A DNA stretch of 64,000 nt from Anthracocystis setariae. Its lineage: Eukaryota; Basidiomycota; Ustilaginomycetes; Ustilaginales; Ustilaginaceae. A program made the position numbers and the translations under genes. The notes beneath the pieces were generated by a model. The model was not told the origin of the DNA, did no database searches, and saw only the letters and a list, made by a program, of their open reading frames with translations. Below, one piece after another: positions 48,036 through 58,534 of the stretch (position 1 is its first letter; the number at the start of each line of letters is the position of its first letter). Location of the stretch: NCBI GenBank assembly GCA_928724745.1, contig CAKMXJ010000008.1, positions 62,001 through 126,000 of the forward strand, read 5' to 3'.

Positions 48036-48843
48036 CTTTTTGGCCTTGGATCATCGTTTCTCGCCATCGATAAACTTTGAGTCTGCTTTCCTGGACCTTT
48101 TCGATGAAGCGTTTCCGACTTGCCTTTCGCCTCTTGCGACAATCCGTCTAGCATCAGCATCAGCATCAGCATCAGCATCAGCATCAGCATCAGCAGGATC
48201 TGCATCTGCATCTGCATCTTCTCCCAGCCAATCGAAGCCATCCTTGACCCGTCGTTCTTCCATCCGGCACGGCGCAAAAGCGGAGAGGTGCCACGCTTCA
48301 TTCTTTTGCTCGCTCGACGATTGGCAGCATACGCATGGCTTCATACAGAGTAACCCACTTATCCTGGCGCCGCAGATCAACAACAACAACGATAGCTGGC
48401 CAAGCTGCACCGCCTAGACACGGTCGCCTTTCGACTTCGATCTGCCCCTTGCACGCTTCACATCGGCCTCTCCGAACCTCTTGACTTGCTCGTCAAGCTT
48501 TGGCTCGTTCTCAGTCAGCCTGCATTGCTTGCATTCGACCCATCTTGACATCCTCACCACCATTCCTTGCTTGAATTCGAGCCGCGGAAAAAGGCTTTCG
48601 ACGATTCAGTTCAGTCCGTCGTCTCTCGGCTAGCACATCCCTTGTCATTTCAAAAAGTGAGCTATTCTCAACGGCTCATCGCTTGCTTTCGTTCAGCTAG
48701 CACGCTCGATCTCATCGGACCGTCTTTTTCGACCTGGGCCATGACAACGCTTTGAGGCTCCGCAAGCCCAGCCATCTGCTACTCCACCACGATACCCATA
48801 CCTTGTCGCCTTCTCCGAACAAGGGCTCCCCGAAAGAGGAACC
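47459..48843. other. promoter/leader region of the Zn2Cys6 gene with simple repeats
   Basis: These 1.4 kb carry a poly(T) run of about 28 at 47862-47889, a TTGA tetramer run at 47999-48034, and a CAGCAT hexamer run at 48151-48195 followed by ATCTGC repeats. An open frame at 48031-48417 is mostly Ser/Ala runs from the hexamer and is probably leader. No gene is called. Confidence 0.5.
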
Positions 48844-51800
48844 ATGTCTTCACGCGACTCGGTATCTTTACTCCATCCTCTCGGCAGCGATACCAGCAAG
48901 CGCTCTGCCCATGATGCCAGATTCGATCGCAACTCGGACAACGCCGCGAAGCGTAAGCGACCTCAGTCTTGCGATACGTGCCGCTCGCGAAAGATCAAGT
49001 GCGTAAGGCTCGAACCCGACAGCACCGACGCTTCCGCCGATACTCGTTGTGTCCAGTGCCGCGCCATCGATGCCAAGTGCACCTTCGATTATGTTCCCAA
49101 GCGTCCTGGCCCACAGAGCTCGTTTGCAAAGACCGCCCGCAAAGAAGCAGAGGCACTCGCCAAAGCTCAGGGCATGGCCTCGACATTACAAGCTCAACCC
49201 CCTACAGCAGCAGCAGCAGCAGCAACTTCGCACTCCCGACCTTCGAGCGCAGGATATGGACAAGCATCTGGCTCCTCACACGTGCCAGGTCCTTCTTCCC
49301 ACGTACCTCAACACGGCGTCACAAGCAGCTCGCCATCAGATGATACGTGGTACCGCACGCTTACGCAGCAAAACTTTGCAACTGCCGCCGCCGCCGGTGG
49401 TGGCACTCAGACGCGCTCGTCATCTTACAGTGGAGCAACCAACTTCGATGCCTATCTGAGCAATCAGATGCTTGCCATGACACCTAGCCATTTTGCCGGT
49501 GTGCCCTCGACGTCGCCGTTCGACTTTTCTCCGCACAACATCGGCGCGCTCTCGGGACCATCGCCGGCGGTGAGCCTTTCAAATGCGTCGTCGGCCACGC
49601 CGGGAAGCTACGCCGGCTCGGTTTCGTGGCAAGCGCCCCCGCCACCGCGCTCGGAAGCGGGCAGTGGTTGCCGTTCTGGAATGACAGCTGCAACTTTGGC
49701 TCCGACGCCGCAGCCTCAGCCTCAGTCGCAGTCGCAGTCGCAGATGCGCATTCACGCTCAAGCACAGCCAGACCACCCTTCGGGTCTTGACCAAGTTCAC
49801 GCTTTCGGGATGACAACAACAACCGGTATGGTGGACAACGATTCGCGATCGGAGCAGTTGCCCCTTCCCATCCCGTCTTTCTCGCGAGTGCAGTCACCGG
49901 TACACTCAACAGACGCATTACCATCGACCAACGAGCCACCGCGACCAAACTCGCAGCCGCAGTCACGTCATGCACAAATGTCCCTCAACGCCCACACAGA
50001 AGCGACGCCGCATCAAAGTGTCGACAGCAGGAACAAGGATGTTGCTAGTCTCTCGACCATGGACTGCGGCCCTGTTGTTCGTCCCAGGTCGTTGGAAGAC
50101 GTTGCGCCGCGTCAAACGTTCTTGTCGATCGTGTCGCTCTACTTCCACTATCTGTGGCCTTTGCTTCCCATCGTCGATCGTCCCAGCTTCAGCCATGATC
50201 TGGTCAACCGCAGAGACGAGCGCGACCAAGTGTTTTTGGCGTTTGTGCTCAGCCTGACCTCGTACACGTTGATCCAATGCCCCAGGACCGTGATTGCGGC
50301 GCCGTGGACTTTTTACAGGCGACTGCATCGCATTTGCCACCTGACGTCGCGCAGGATGCAAACGCGCGCCTACGATCCACCGCAGCTGCTGCATGTCAGC
50401 ACACTCTATTGCGACCACATCTATCTGGGCACCACGGGCAAAGTGAATGCCGCCAATGCGGTGCTTGCCGAAGCGGTGCGCGTCGCGTACACGCTCAACC
50501 TGCATGACGAGCACCGCAACGACTCGACCAGCAAGGTGGCGCCGTACGGGCTGGATGCGGCTTCGTTCGCGTACAACCGGGCACCGGCGTCCAATGTTGT
50601 GGAGCGGGAGTTGCGCAAGCGCGTATTCTGGGTGTTGCACGGCAGTTCAACCACGATCGCGTTGCTGCAGGATGAACCGGCGCTGATTCACGCCATGGAT
50701 GTATGTGTCGAGCTGCCATTGGCGGTGGATGAGCAGGCGCTCGCGAGTTTGACGCACATGCAGACGAGTCCGAGTGGCGTGCTGTGTGGGTTTTTGACCG
50801 TGACGCGGTTGCATCAGGTGATGCTGGAGGTGTTGGAGTCGTATCGTCGCGACCGTCGGTTTCCGATCGATGATCTCGGCGTGGCGAGATCGCGCATCCG
50901 ATACATGGCCGATGTGCTGCGTCGCATCCAGCAGGCTATCGACGATATGCCGGAGCAGCTGAGGAATCCGGTTGATACCCATGCACCACCTCGACCCGTT
51001 CGAAGACGCGGCGATACTGTGCCTTTGCTCCACTCGATCGGGGCTTCCAGTCAGCAGCACGACGAAGCACCACTGTTGCAAGCCATCGGATTTGACGCTG
51101 TCACGCAGACCGCGCTGGGCAACCACTTGAGCGGAACGTCGCCGTGGCCGTGGCCGGCCGAGACGTTTACTCGTCAAGGTCTGCCGAATGCGGATGCGCG
51201 GTCGTCATCGTCGGAGGAGGAGGAGGAGGACCGCCGTTCTTCTCGACGGGCTTCGGGCGAGGGAAATCAGGGCGCCGAAAGTGCAGCTACGATCGCAGGC
51301 GGGCAGCCTACGCATCAAGTGTTGACACCACCGACGAGCATGACCCCCGCCGCCACCGCCACCGCCACCGCCACTTCGTCGGCCAACTTGACCATGATGG
51401 ATCTGGTGAACATCTTCCGACCGTCGCCGCCGCCGAAGTCGACGCCGGTGCTGAGTCCGATGTGTACGATGCATGCCAACATCGTAGCGACCGAGTCGCT
51501 GATGCGGTTTCTGGTGATCGAGTATAGGGAAATGGTGATGGGTCGCATTTCGGAACTCAAGCTACGGCAACCGGCTTCGCACGCCGTGAATGCGCCCGAG
51601 GATGTCGAAGGGTTGGCATGGCACGAGGCGGCGCAGACGATGTTGCACGAGTTCAACTCGTTGCCGCTGGATGCGTTGGCGAGTAACGGGAATAGTCTGA
51701 TCGATAAGGTGGTATATGTGGTGTCGGCGTTATTAGGGCGGACGGGGAGGAGGGAGGTGCGCGGCGGGTTGGGGTGGGAGTATATGTCGAGCTTGTTGGA

Positions 51801-52278
51801 AACGCTCACGAGGTTGAGTCGTGGCAGGAAGGATCAGGATCAGGAGGAGGGTGGGGAGGGAGAGGAGGGGAGGAGAGGTGGTGGTGGTGGTGGTGGTGGG
51901 GGTGGGGGTGATGGTGCGGGGAGTGGCGGGAGTGGAAGTGGGTATAGGCGCAGTAATGAGGTCGCCCGTCGTCATACTGATACTAACGGCGGTCGTGGTG
52001 GTGGAGGTGGTGGTGGGGGGGGGATTCGTCCCCCCTCCTCCTCCTCCTCTTGCTCCGGTGCCGGTGGTGGTAGGCGTGCGGAGAGTGGGGGGAATCACCG
52101 CTGCCGTCGTCATTTCACCCTAAGTCCATGCTCGTCACCACCATCTTCAGCATCACTTCCAAACACCGCAACTACCACTCCCACGTCGGAAATCCCCTCG
52201 GCCACCACCACCAAAACCACGTTTTTCTCCAAACCTATCAATAACTCTGTTAGTCGCTCGATAAATGTACTCGTCTAA
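48844..52278 (+). CDS. Zn2Cys6 fungal transcription factor
   Basis: This is a 1144-residue single-exon gene. The binuclear zinc cluster starts at Cys43 (CDTCRSRKIKC), with a longer than usual 15-residue linker before CVQCRAIDAKC. A basic, Pro-containing linker follows (PKRPGP). Residues 100-410 are Ser/Gln/Pro-rich and probably disordered. A fungal-specific regulatory domain lies near 420-660 (TFLSIVSLYFHYLWPLLPIVDRPSF ... LHVSTLYCDHIYLG ... AVRVAYTLNLH). The last 130 residues hold long Gly runs and Ser/Thr-rich sequence. The start at 48844 gives a short charged head before the zinc cluster. The target genes are unknown. It lies 30 kb from the quinate cluster, so a link to it cannot be claimed. 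The C-terminal tail could be altered by an unseen intron. Confidence 0.85.
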   Translation: MSSRDSVSLLHPLGSDTSKRSAHDARFDRNSDNAAKRKRPQSCDTCRSRKIKCVRLEPDSTDASADTRCVQCRAIDAKCTFDYVPKRPGPQSSFAKTARKEAEALAKAQGMASTLQAQPPTAAAAAATSHSRPSSAGYGQASGSSHVPGPSSHVPQHGVTSSSPSDDTWYRTLTQQNFATAAAAGGGTQTRSSSYSGATNFDAYLSNQMLAMTPSHFAGVPSTSPFDFSPHNIGALSGPSPAVSLSNASSATPGSYAGSVSWQAPPPPRSEAGSGCRSGMTAATLAPTPQPQPQSQSQSQMRIHAQAQPDHPSGLDQVHAFGMTTTTGMVDNDSRSEQLPLPIPSFSRVQSPVHSTDALPSTNEPPRPNSQPQSRHAQMSLNAHTEATPHQSVDSRNKDVASLSTMDCGPVVRPRSLEDVAPRQTFLSIVSLYFHYLWPLLPIVDRPSFSHDLVNRRDERDQVFLAFVLSLTSYTLIQCPRTVIAAPWTFYRRLHRICHLTSRRMQTRAYDPPQLLHVSTLYCDHIYLGTTGKVNAANAVLAEAVRVAYTLNLHDEHRNDSTSKVAPYGLDAASFAYNRAPASNVVERELRKRVFWVLHGSSTTIALLQDEPALIHAMDVCVELPLAVDEQALASLTHMQTSPSGVLCGFLTVTRLHQVMLEVLESYRRDRRFPIDDLGVARSRIRYMADVLRRIQQAIDDMPEQLRNPVDTHAPPRPVRRRGDTVPLLHSIGASSQQHDEAPLLQAIGFDAVTQTALGNHLSGTSPWPWPAETFTRQGLPNADARSSSSEEEEEDRRSSRRASGEGNQGAESAATIAGGQPTHQVLTPPTSMTPAATATATATSSANLTMMDLVNIFRPSPPPKSTPVLSPMCTMHANIVATESLMRFLVIEYREMVMGRISELKLRQPASHAVNAPEDVEGLAWHEAAQTMLHEFNSLPLDALASNGNSLIDKVVYVVSALLGRTGRREVRGGLGWEYMSSLLETLTRLSRGRKDQDQEEGGEGEEGRRGGGGGGGGGGGDGAGSGGSGSGYRRSNEVARRHTDTNGGRGGGGGGGGGIRPPSSSSSCSGAGGGRRAESGGNHRCRRHFTLSPCSSPPSSASLPNTATTTPTSEIPSATTTKTTFFSKPINNSVSRSINVLV

Positions 52279-52373
52279 ACCCCTCAACTGTGTTGTTGCA
52301 ATTCCCAAACCAACCAACCAACGCGCGCGTCGAAGAAGAGGACGACGACCGAAGTCGTCAGAAGCGCAGATTA

Positions 52374-53924
52374 TCAAGGTGGATTTACAAGTTTATGGGA
52401 GTTTGGGAGTTCTCTGTTACCCAAGCTGCTGGGGGGGTGATGGGGGAGGGTGATTACCAAAGCGAGCGATTGCCAACCTGCGAAGACTAGGTCGTAGACG
52501 AAGAAACTTTGATGGTTCACTTGTGAGGTGGGATTCGGAAGAAATTGGGGAATGATTTGAATCCTCCTGGGACACGTGATTGACTGTGTATCGCCTCTTT
52601 GGATGGTGGAGAAGAGCGAAGAGAACCAATTACCCTTACCCGCAGACGACCAAGGCGGACACCAATTTCCAAGCGCACCTTTAGCAAAGTTACCCCAAGT
52701 GAAAATGTCACCGCTCGAAGTGAGCGCGCCAAAATGGTAGTCGCCCATCGTCAGCTTGACTATGTCGACGCCAGTGGGCAATGAAGGCAGCGGTAGGGGG
52801 TGAGGGAAGGTGGAGGTCGAGGTGCCGAGGTGCGGTGGGATGGTGGTGAAGTGGTTGAAGTGAGCAGCGATCGAGGTGATCGGTGCGGGAAAGTTGGCGA
52901 GTGGTTCCCAGGATGAGGCGTGGAGGAGGCGCTGAAGGCGGGTGTAGTGATCAACCCCCGAATTCCCAGCGGCGGCGAGGGGGAGGGAGAGGGAGAGCCG
53001 GTAGAGATGGCCAGTTTCGGTGAGGGCGAGGATGAAGTTATCCCCCGCTGCGATCTGTGTCACGATAGCGGTAGTGGGGAGCGGGGGGAGTGGGAGCAAG
53101 TTGAGCGTGATTGGCAAGATAGTTTGGTCTCCCCTTGTTGCGTTGGCGGGGTGTTGCTGTTCGTGCGCATGTCGAGACCAATCTGAGTACCATATACATA
53201 TCTCCCCCTCCTGCGAGAGTAGCGCTGAGAACGACCACCCCGCTTCCAACTGTCGCACCCTCCCCGCCATCGGTACATTGGTAACTTGATACACCGTACC
53301 CCAAGCTCTCCACTCGAACAACTCTCCCTCCTCGCCCAAAGCCACGACATGACTTCTGCCGCTACTGATCGCCTTGACTTTTGGAATCTGCAACCGCTGT
53401 GGGGTGACGCAAGTGAACCCGGGATGTCTATCGCCCATCCCACGATCGGCAAAGACTTGACCATCCATCGTGCCCCACCTCCAAACCGCGCCATCTAGAG
53501 TGCGTGCGTGGAAACTCCACCCGCCTGCGACGACTTGCACAATCGCACCATCGATCGCCCTCGGTTGCTGCAGGATTGGGTATGGGATCCCACCGCGGGT
53601 GGCGTGCACGTCGTCCCTAACCCCGCTGTGCGATATGGAAGCGAGGTCGATCCCTGTGCGCCCGTGCGAGATCTCACCCCAAACGTAAATGTCCGACGTA
53701 GACAGGCCGCGGTAGAGCTGGTACCATCCACCCATGAGCGCAGCGGTGGTTGGAAGCGCCGAGCGGAAGTCGGAATGGGTTTTACGTGCCCATAGTACGT
53801 CGTCCTCCGAAATCTGCTTCAGCGCCCGAGACACTGATCGCAGGTTGGAAAGGTCCGCATTCGATAGCAAAGGTAGGATCGAGTCCACCAAGACGGTAAG
53901 TGGAAGCGAGAGGATCGAATGCAT
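52374..53924 (-). CDS. F-box protein with RCC1-like repeats (Saf1-like)
   Basis: This gene encodes 516 residues from the ATG at 53924. The frame to 54209 runs through a GT repeat and is unlikely. An F-box opens the protein (LSLPLTVLVDSILPLLSNADLSNLRSVSRAL, about residues 4-45). RCC1-type blades follow: DIYVWGEISHGRTG, VVAGGWSFHARTLDGAVWRWG, SSGRSHVVALGEEGELFEW, LEAGWSFSALLSQEGEICIW, IAAGDNFILALTETGHLYRL, GDYHFGALTSSGDIFTWG. The order F-box then RCC1 matches yeast Saf1, an SCF receptor that in yeast targets unprocessed vacuolar precursors and adenine deaminase. A substrate in this fungus is unknown. The gene is convergent with the Zn2Cys6 gene, only 95 bp apart. Confidence 0.85.
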   Translation of the reverse strand: MHSILSLPLTVLVDSILPLLSNADLSNLRSVSRALKQISEDDVLWARKTHSDFRSALPTTAALMGGWYQLYRGLSTSDIYVWGEISHGRTGIDLASISHSGVRDDVHATRGGIPYPILQQPRAIDGAIVQVVAGGWSFHARTLDGAVWRWGTMDGQVFADRGMGDRHPGFTCVTPQRLQIPKVKAISSGRSHVVALGEEGELFEWRAWGTVYQVTNVPMAGRVRQLEAGWSFSALLSQEGEICIWYSDWSRHAHEQQHPANATRGDQTILPITLNLLPLPPLPTTAIVTQIAAGDNFILALTETGHLYRLSLSLPLAAAGNSGVDHYTRLQRLLHASSWEPLANFPAPITSIAAHFNHFTTIPPHLGTSTSTFPHPLPLPSLPTGVDIVKLTMGDYHFGALTSSGDIFTWGNFAKGALGNWCPPWSSAGKGNWFSSLFSTIQRGDTQSITCPRRIQIIPQFLPNPTSQVNHQSFFVYDLVFAGWQSLALVITLPHHPPSSLGNRELPNSHKLVNPP

Positions 53925-54259
53925 CGTCGTCGTCGTCGTGGTGGTGGTGGCGGTGGCGGTGAAGGTTGGATTTGATTTTGACAGCTGTGCGGCGTGCATA
54001 AAATCCACTAATAATATAATAAACTCAGCCGCCCTCCACCATCGAGACCAACACTCACACCAACACTTCCATCCAATCCTGACACACACACACACACACA
54101 CACACACACAACCGTCACTCATTACAACGTGGTTGTGATTACTGAGCAGCAGCATTGAACTAATAGAATCCACCACCGCTCCCTTCCCCTCCCATCCCCC
54201 TGTGAACACATGTACCTATACATCCCAAAAGCAAAACCCATTTGACTAACTTGTAACCT
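53925..54259. other. spacer with (CA)n repeat
   Basis: This 335-bp promoter region of the Saf1-like gene contains a GTG/CGT run next to the ATG and a CA dinucleotide run at about 54081-54110. No gene is seen. Confidence 0.6.
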
Positions 54260-57040
54260 CTAAAACCCTCCACCATACCCCCTCACCAACCGCACATCCA
54301 ACCACATTTCCCCTATCGTCTTGTTGATCTTGGCTACTGTCTTCCTATCCCTTCCCCACTCGGACATGTACATCGAGCTCTGGATCCCGGAAGTGTCGGA
54401 GATCGACTGGCCACTACTACCCCACCCGAGCGTGTGCACTGATGGGGTCGCTCGGATTGCGTTTGGATACGTTGCATGACCCGCGTCCAGCCTATCAGCC
54501 GACACTGCAGTCTCATCCGCGGTCGACAAGGCGACACCTACCGCCAATCCACCCGCACTGATGGGCGACGCATTCCGACTGCCCGTCGCCCCATTCACCG
54601 CCGCCGCTGCCACCTCGATAGGCGACCTGGACCCAAACACCGACGGCGATAGCACATGCGGAGGCGTCGTCGGCGGACTCGCCTCACTCCCCGACAGCGA
54701 CGTAAACTGAGTCTGAGTATGCAACGACGCCGTCGTCCTTTCCATCCCCTCTGAAAACCCTCTCGCCCTGCCCGCACCCAATCCCAAACTCCTCATCGCC
54801 CGATCCAACCCCTCACTCCCGCCATACCTGTTCGCGGGCAACAGATCCACCTTCAACGCATACTTGACCTCGATTCCATGGCACCGGAAACTCGGAGGCG
54901 TCGTACCCGCGATCTTCAAACTCCCCACCAACACCCTCACCCCCGCAGCCCTCACCGTCTGCGCTGCCAAACTGATCTGCGCCATCTCCTCCGCCGAACG
55001 ACTCGACCCGGGCCTGGACCCGGCCGCACTCGAACTCGAATCCGAATTCAACAGCAACGCATGCACATCCACCTCCTCCAGATCCGCCACGGACATCAAT
55101 TTGCGACGATGCTCCGGCCCATCGTTGATGTTGTCGTTGCTGCTAAACGTCGTCTGGAGTAACGAGACGCAGACCAGACTCACCAGATCCGGCACCGCCT
55201 CTGCTGCGGCTACAAACGTGGCCTCGGTCAACGCCGTATCCGAACTGCCGGAACTTGGCGCCGTGTTAGGCCTACGCCCGCCACCACCGCTGCCGAACAG
55301 ACTCGTTCCGCTACTGCTCTTGCGCGTCGAAAACGAAGGCCGCAGCTTCGACATGATGCTGCTGCTGCGCGTCGTCTTGATCGACTCGGCATCAGCTTGG
55401 CGCGATGCTGCGGATGCAGCCACCGCCACCGCCACCGTGGAACCGTTGCAAGATGCCATGGGCGTAGCGATGGTTTCGATGGGATCGTCCATCTGCGTCA
55501 CTGCGGGCGAGCCGGGAGCCGTGGAAGTCTCGCTCGGTGCGCGGGTTCGAATGTGCGAGAGCAAATTTGGATCCGTGGGTCGAAGCACCACCATCACGGG
55601 CAGCACCGACGGCGCCTGCAACACCAGTGGACTAGGCATATGCAGCTCGATGTCAACCGTCTTGCGCAGCGACTTGATCATCGCTCCCGACCACTTGGCC
55701 TGCGAGCGGTGACAAGCCCACTGGTCGCCCAGCGTCATACCGTGCTCCAGGAACACATCGGGACTGATCGTCGATGGCAACGTAGCCGGATGTGGTAGCA
55801 TGCTCGTTGGTTCTCCCATAAAGATGAACGGCAGAGTGAGTGTGTCTCCCTCAGCTACCTGTGGTGTCGACGACTTGGATGAAGATTTTTTGATCTTCTC
55901 GGAAGCGCTAGCATCGGGACGGATCAAGGTCCATGTGACCTGGTAGTAGCATCCGATGCGATACACTTTCTCGAAGCCTTTTTCGATGAGCTCCTTGGCC
56001 ATGGGACCCTTGGCCTTGCCCTTGGTAGCCAAGCGAATCTCGCGTTTCTCCTGCGCGGCAAACTTGGAACTGATCTCAAAGCTCGGTGGCAACGAGACGG
56101 GGATGGACTGCATCTCACCATCGATGAAGCGCGTCGACTTGCCAAGCGGCAACTGCGCCTGGAAGGGGATCGGAAGCACGAGATCCTCCTTGGACATGTG
56201 CGGTGGCTCGATCATCTCTTGGTTGTTGGGCGCATACGCTGCGCGAGGGCGAACGAGATCGTAGTTGGCGACCAGACGATCGTTGATTTCGAACACGGTC
56301 TTCTCGGCGCCACTAGCCCAGGGCGCCAATGCGGTGCCTTGCCACACGGCGGCTGGCGAACCGGTGGTGGTGTGTGCAGAGATGGTCATCATGACGTCGC
56401 ATGCCTTGGTGGCTGGCATGCGGATCACTCCACGAAACTGCGCAGCACGTCCGGACAGCACGGGATAACCTCGATGGTCGAACGAGGGCGCAAACACTTG
56501 GACGCTAAAGTTGGGTCGTTGCTGGTCGAGCAAGCGTGCGATGCGGTTGGTGTCGTGGATGGCAGGTTGGTGAGCTGGATTTGTGCTGGGCTCGCGAAGA
56601 TCTGGTGTCAAGCCATAGACGCGACTCTGAAGCGTGGCATTGGGAGGACGCTGAGGTAGGGTGGGGTTGGTAGAACTGGGCTGTTGTTGGGGGACAGGAT
56701 TTGTGCGTAGGGGCTGGAGCGGTGGTGGATTTGCGCTTGCGCCTAGGCGTACGGCTGTACGGTTGCTGGTGGCGGAGGAGGCGGTTGGGGTGCGCTTGCT
56801 GTAGGCGGTGGCGAGGTTGTTGTAGGCGCGAGGGAATTGGGCCACAGAGTTGGAGGAGGAGGAGGAGGATGACATGATTGGAGGATGAGTGCGTGGCGTC
56901 GAAGCGGACGATGCAGATGCTGGGAGGGTGGAGACGGCCGAGATGGTTTTTGGGTCGATTGCGACGCCGATACGGGAGCGGGTGAGGTCTGGAAGCAAGT
57001 GTTCGGCAGGCAGAGGAGCGGGTGCAGGCGCTGAAGCCAT
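54260..57040 (-). CDS. arrestin-like protein (probable alpha-arrestin)
   Basis: This gene encodes 926 residues from the ATG at 57040; an upstream Met at 57127 adds 29. The first 170 residues are Ser/Pro/Thr-rich. From about 175 there are beta-rich segments like an arrestin N-domain (FSVQVFAPSFDHRGYPVLSGRAAQFRGVIRMP, with AVWQGTALAPW), then LPIPFQAQLP and YRIGCYYQVTWTLIRPD, which fits the arrestin middle. LPFIFMGEPTSMLPHPATLP and VDIELHMPSPLVLQAPSVLPVMVVLRP suggest the C-domain. Long disordered insertions and a Ser-rich tail follow. No PPxY motif for Rsp5 binding was noticed. By family these adaptors direct ubiquitination and endocytosis of transporters. The call rests on fold-like patterns only; it might be another beta-sandwich scaffold. 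Confidence 0.55.
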   Translation of the reverse strand: MASAPAPAPLPAEHLLPDLTRSRIGVAIDPKTISAVSTLPASASSASTPRTHPPIMSSSSSSSNSVAQFPRAYNNLATAYSKRTPTASSATSNRTAVRLGASANPPPLQPLRTNPVPQQQPSSTNPTLPQRPPNATLQSRVYGLTPDLREPSTNPAHQPAIHDTNRIARLLDQQRPNFSVQVFAPSFDHRGYPVLSGRAAQFRGVIRMPATKACDVMMTISAHTTTGSPAAVWQGTALAPWASGAEKTVFEINDRLVANYDLVRPRAAYAPNNQEMIEPPHMSKEDLVLPIPFQAQLPLGKSTRFIDGEMQSIPVSLPPSFEISSKFAAQEKREIRLATKGKAKGPMAKELIEKGFEKVYRIGCYYQVTWTLIRPDASASEKIKKSSSKSSTPQVAEGDTLTLPFIFMGEPTSMLPHPATLPSTISPDVFLEHGMTLGDQWACHRSQAKWSGAMIKSLRKTVDIELHMPSPLVLQAPSVLPVMVVLRPTDPNLLSHIRTRAPSETSTAPGSPAVTQMDDPIETIATPMASCNGSTVAVAVAASAASRQADAESIKTTRSSSIMSKLRPSFSTRKSSSGTSLFGSGGGGRRPNTAPSSGSSDTALTEATFVAAAEAVPDLVSLVCVSLLQTTFSSNDNINDGPEHRRKLMSVADLEEVDVHALLLNSDSSSSAAGSRPGSSRSAEEMAQISLAAQTVRAAGVRVLVGSLKIAGTTPPSFRCHGIEVKYALKVDLLPANRYGGSEGLDRAMRSLGLGAGRARGFSEGMERTTASLHTQTQFTSLSGSEASPPTTPPHVLSPSVFGSRSPIEVAAAAVNGATGSRNASPISAGGLAVGVALSTADETAVSADRLDAGHATYPNAIRATPSVHTLGWGSSGQSISDTSGIQSSMYMSEWGRDRKTVAKINKTIGEMWLDVRLVRGYGGGF

Positions 57041-57962
57041 GATTCTTTCGGTCTGGGCTGGGCGACGGATGCCTTGTGGTTGACAGCTGGCAAATGCTAG
57101 CCGAAATGTCGCGCTGACCGTTATCAAAGGGGTGGGATTGTTTTCAGGAATGTAGTTGCTGGACGCGAAACAGGATTACTGTGACTACGAGGTGGGAAAT
57201 GGCTGGAGGCAAGGAGTTGAAGCGATGCAGGGCAAATGGTTGCACGATTGGAGCAAGATTGTTGGTGGGACGTAGTGTAAGCCAAGCTGCACCAGAGAGG
57301 GCCAAGGCAAAAGTGGCGGCAAGCTTGGGATGAAGTGAAGCCAGAACAAGTGCCTGCGTGTTGGAGAGGGAGTGGGTGTGTGGTGGGACTGTGGCAGAGG
57401 GGGGTTGGCTCGGAGCGGATATAAGGAAACGGGGATGGATGCGTGACCAAGGTTTGGAATGGAAAATGATGTGAAAGCTTGTCAGCTTTTGGAGCTTATT
57501 GGTGAGGAGGCGAGTTTGACGGAGCAAGCATGAAGAGGTGGGAGAGGTTGCGGATGTTGTGGACGACGAAGAAGTCGGAAAGGCGACGACTTGAAGGGAG
57601 AGTGACCGGCAACTAGAGCAAAGGAGCTGAGATGGAGGAACGGAAGAACGCAGTAAAACGATAGGAAAGAGGGACGAGGAGCAATATGGGCATGACACGA
57701 CCAACAAACACATACACAAGACAAGACAAGACAAGACAAGACTGACTGGCAGACTGACTGACTGACTGAAGGATCGAGTGTTCGTTCATGCTTGCACCCT
57801 CGGGCTGGCGGAGGGGAAAGGGCGCGTGGCGGTGGGCTGTTGTCGGCTGCTTTGACTGAAACAATTCACAAATTGAGATTTGAGATTCAGGAACGAAATG
57901 CACGCACGCGCGCACGTACGCACCGACACACACACTCACACACACACCACGCCTCGTGCCGG

Positions 57963-58003
<41 letters not shown>

Positions 58004-58534
58004 CGATTAGCAACCACCGAAAAAAGCAGACTGTAGTAGTAGTACAGTAGTAGTAGTAATAGAGTAGTAGTGTACGGAAAAGGAGAAAAATCCAATCCAA
58101 AAATGCACGTCAAATTCAGGAACACACATATTTGTGTACTAATATACCAGCACTGCACTGCACAGCACAGTACAGCACAATGCGGTGCGGTGCTGGTAAC
58201 GGTACATAGTGCGGTCCCTGCAGCTTCCCGAGCGATTTCATGCAAGTGTCTGCTTTCATCTCGTCTGACTTTGATCCCAATCATTCATTCATTCCTCCAT
58301 TCATTCCTCGCTATTCAATTCAATCAAACGCTCGCACCGCACACAACGCACGCACCTCACGCACGCAACAAACCCTTTTTTGGGGCGCGCATGCCGCTCC
58401 GACCTCTCCCCCTTTTTTTTCGGCGCAGAATGTAAGATCGTCCAACCATCACAGCATTGCAAAAGGTGCAGGTGTTGGCTTAGTATACCATTGATCAAAG
58501 AGATCGTCGTGTCCATTGAGGAGGGAGAAGGTCT
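57041..58534. other. repeat-rich spacer, no gene seen
   Basis: These 1.5 kb hold an ACAAG pentamer run at about 57718-57741 and a GACT tetramer run to 57768. They also hold a CA run near 57928-57948, a poly(T) run of about 36 at 57965-58000, GTA trinucleotides at 58033-58072, and GCACT/GCACA runs near 58150-58195. Overlapping open frames lack domains. Confidence 0.55.

Noticed and set aside
48844..52278. Zn2Cys6 factor as the regulator of the quinate cluster
   Set aside because: It is 30 kb away with an LTR element between them, and nothing in its sequence points to QutA beyond the common domain type.
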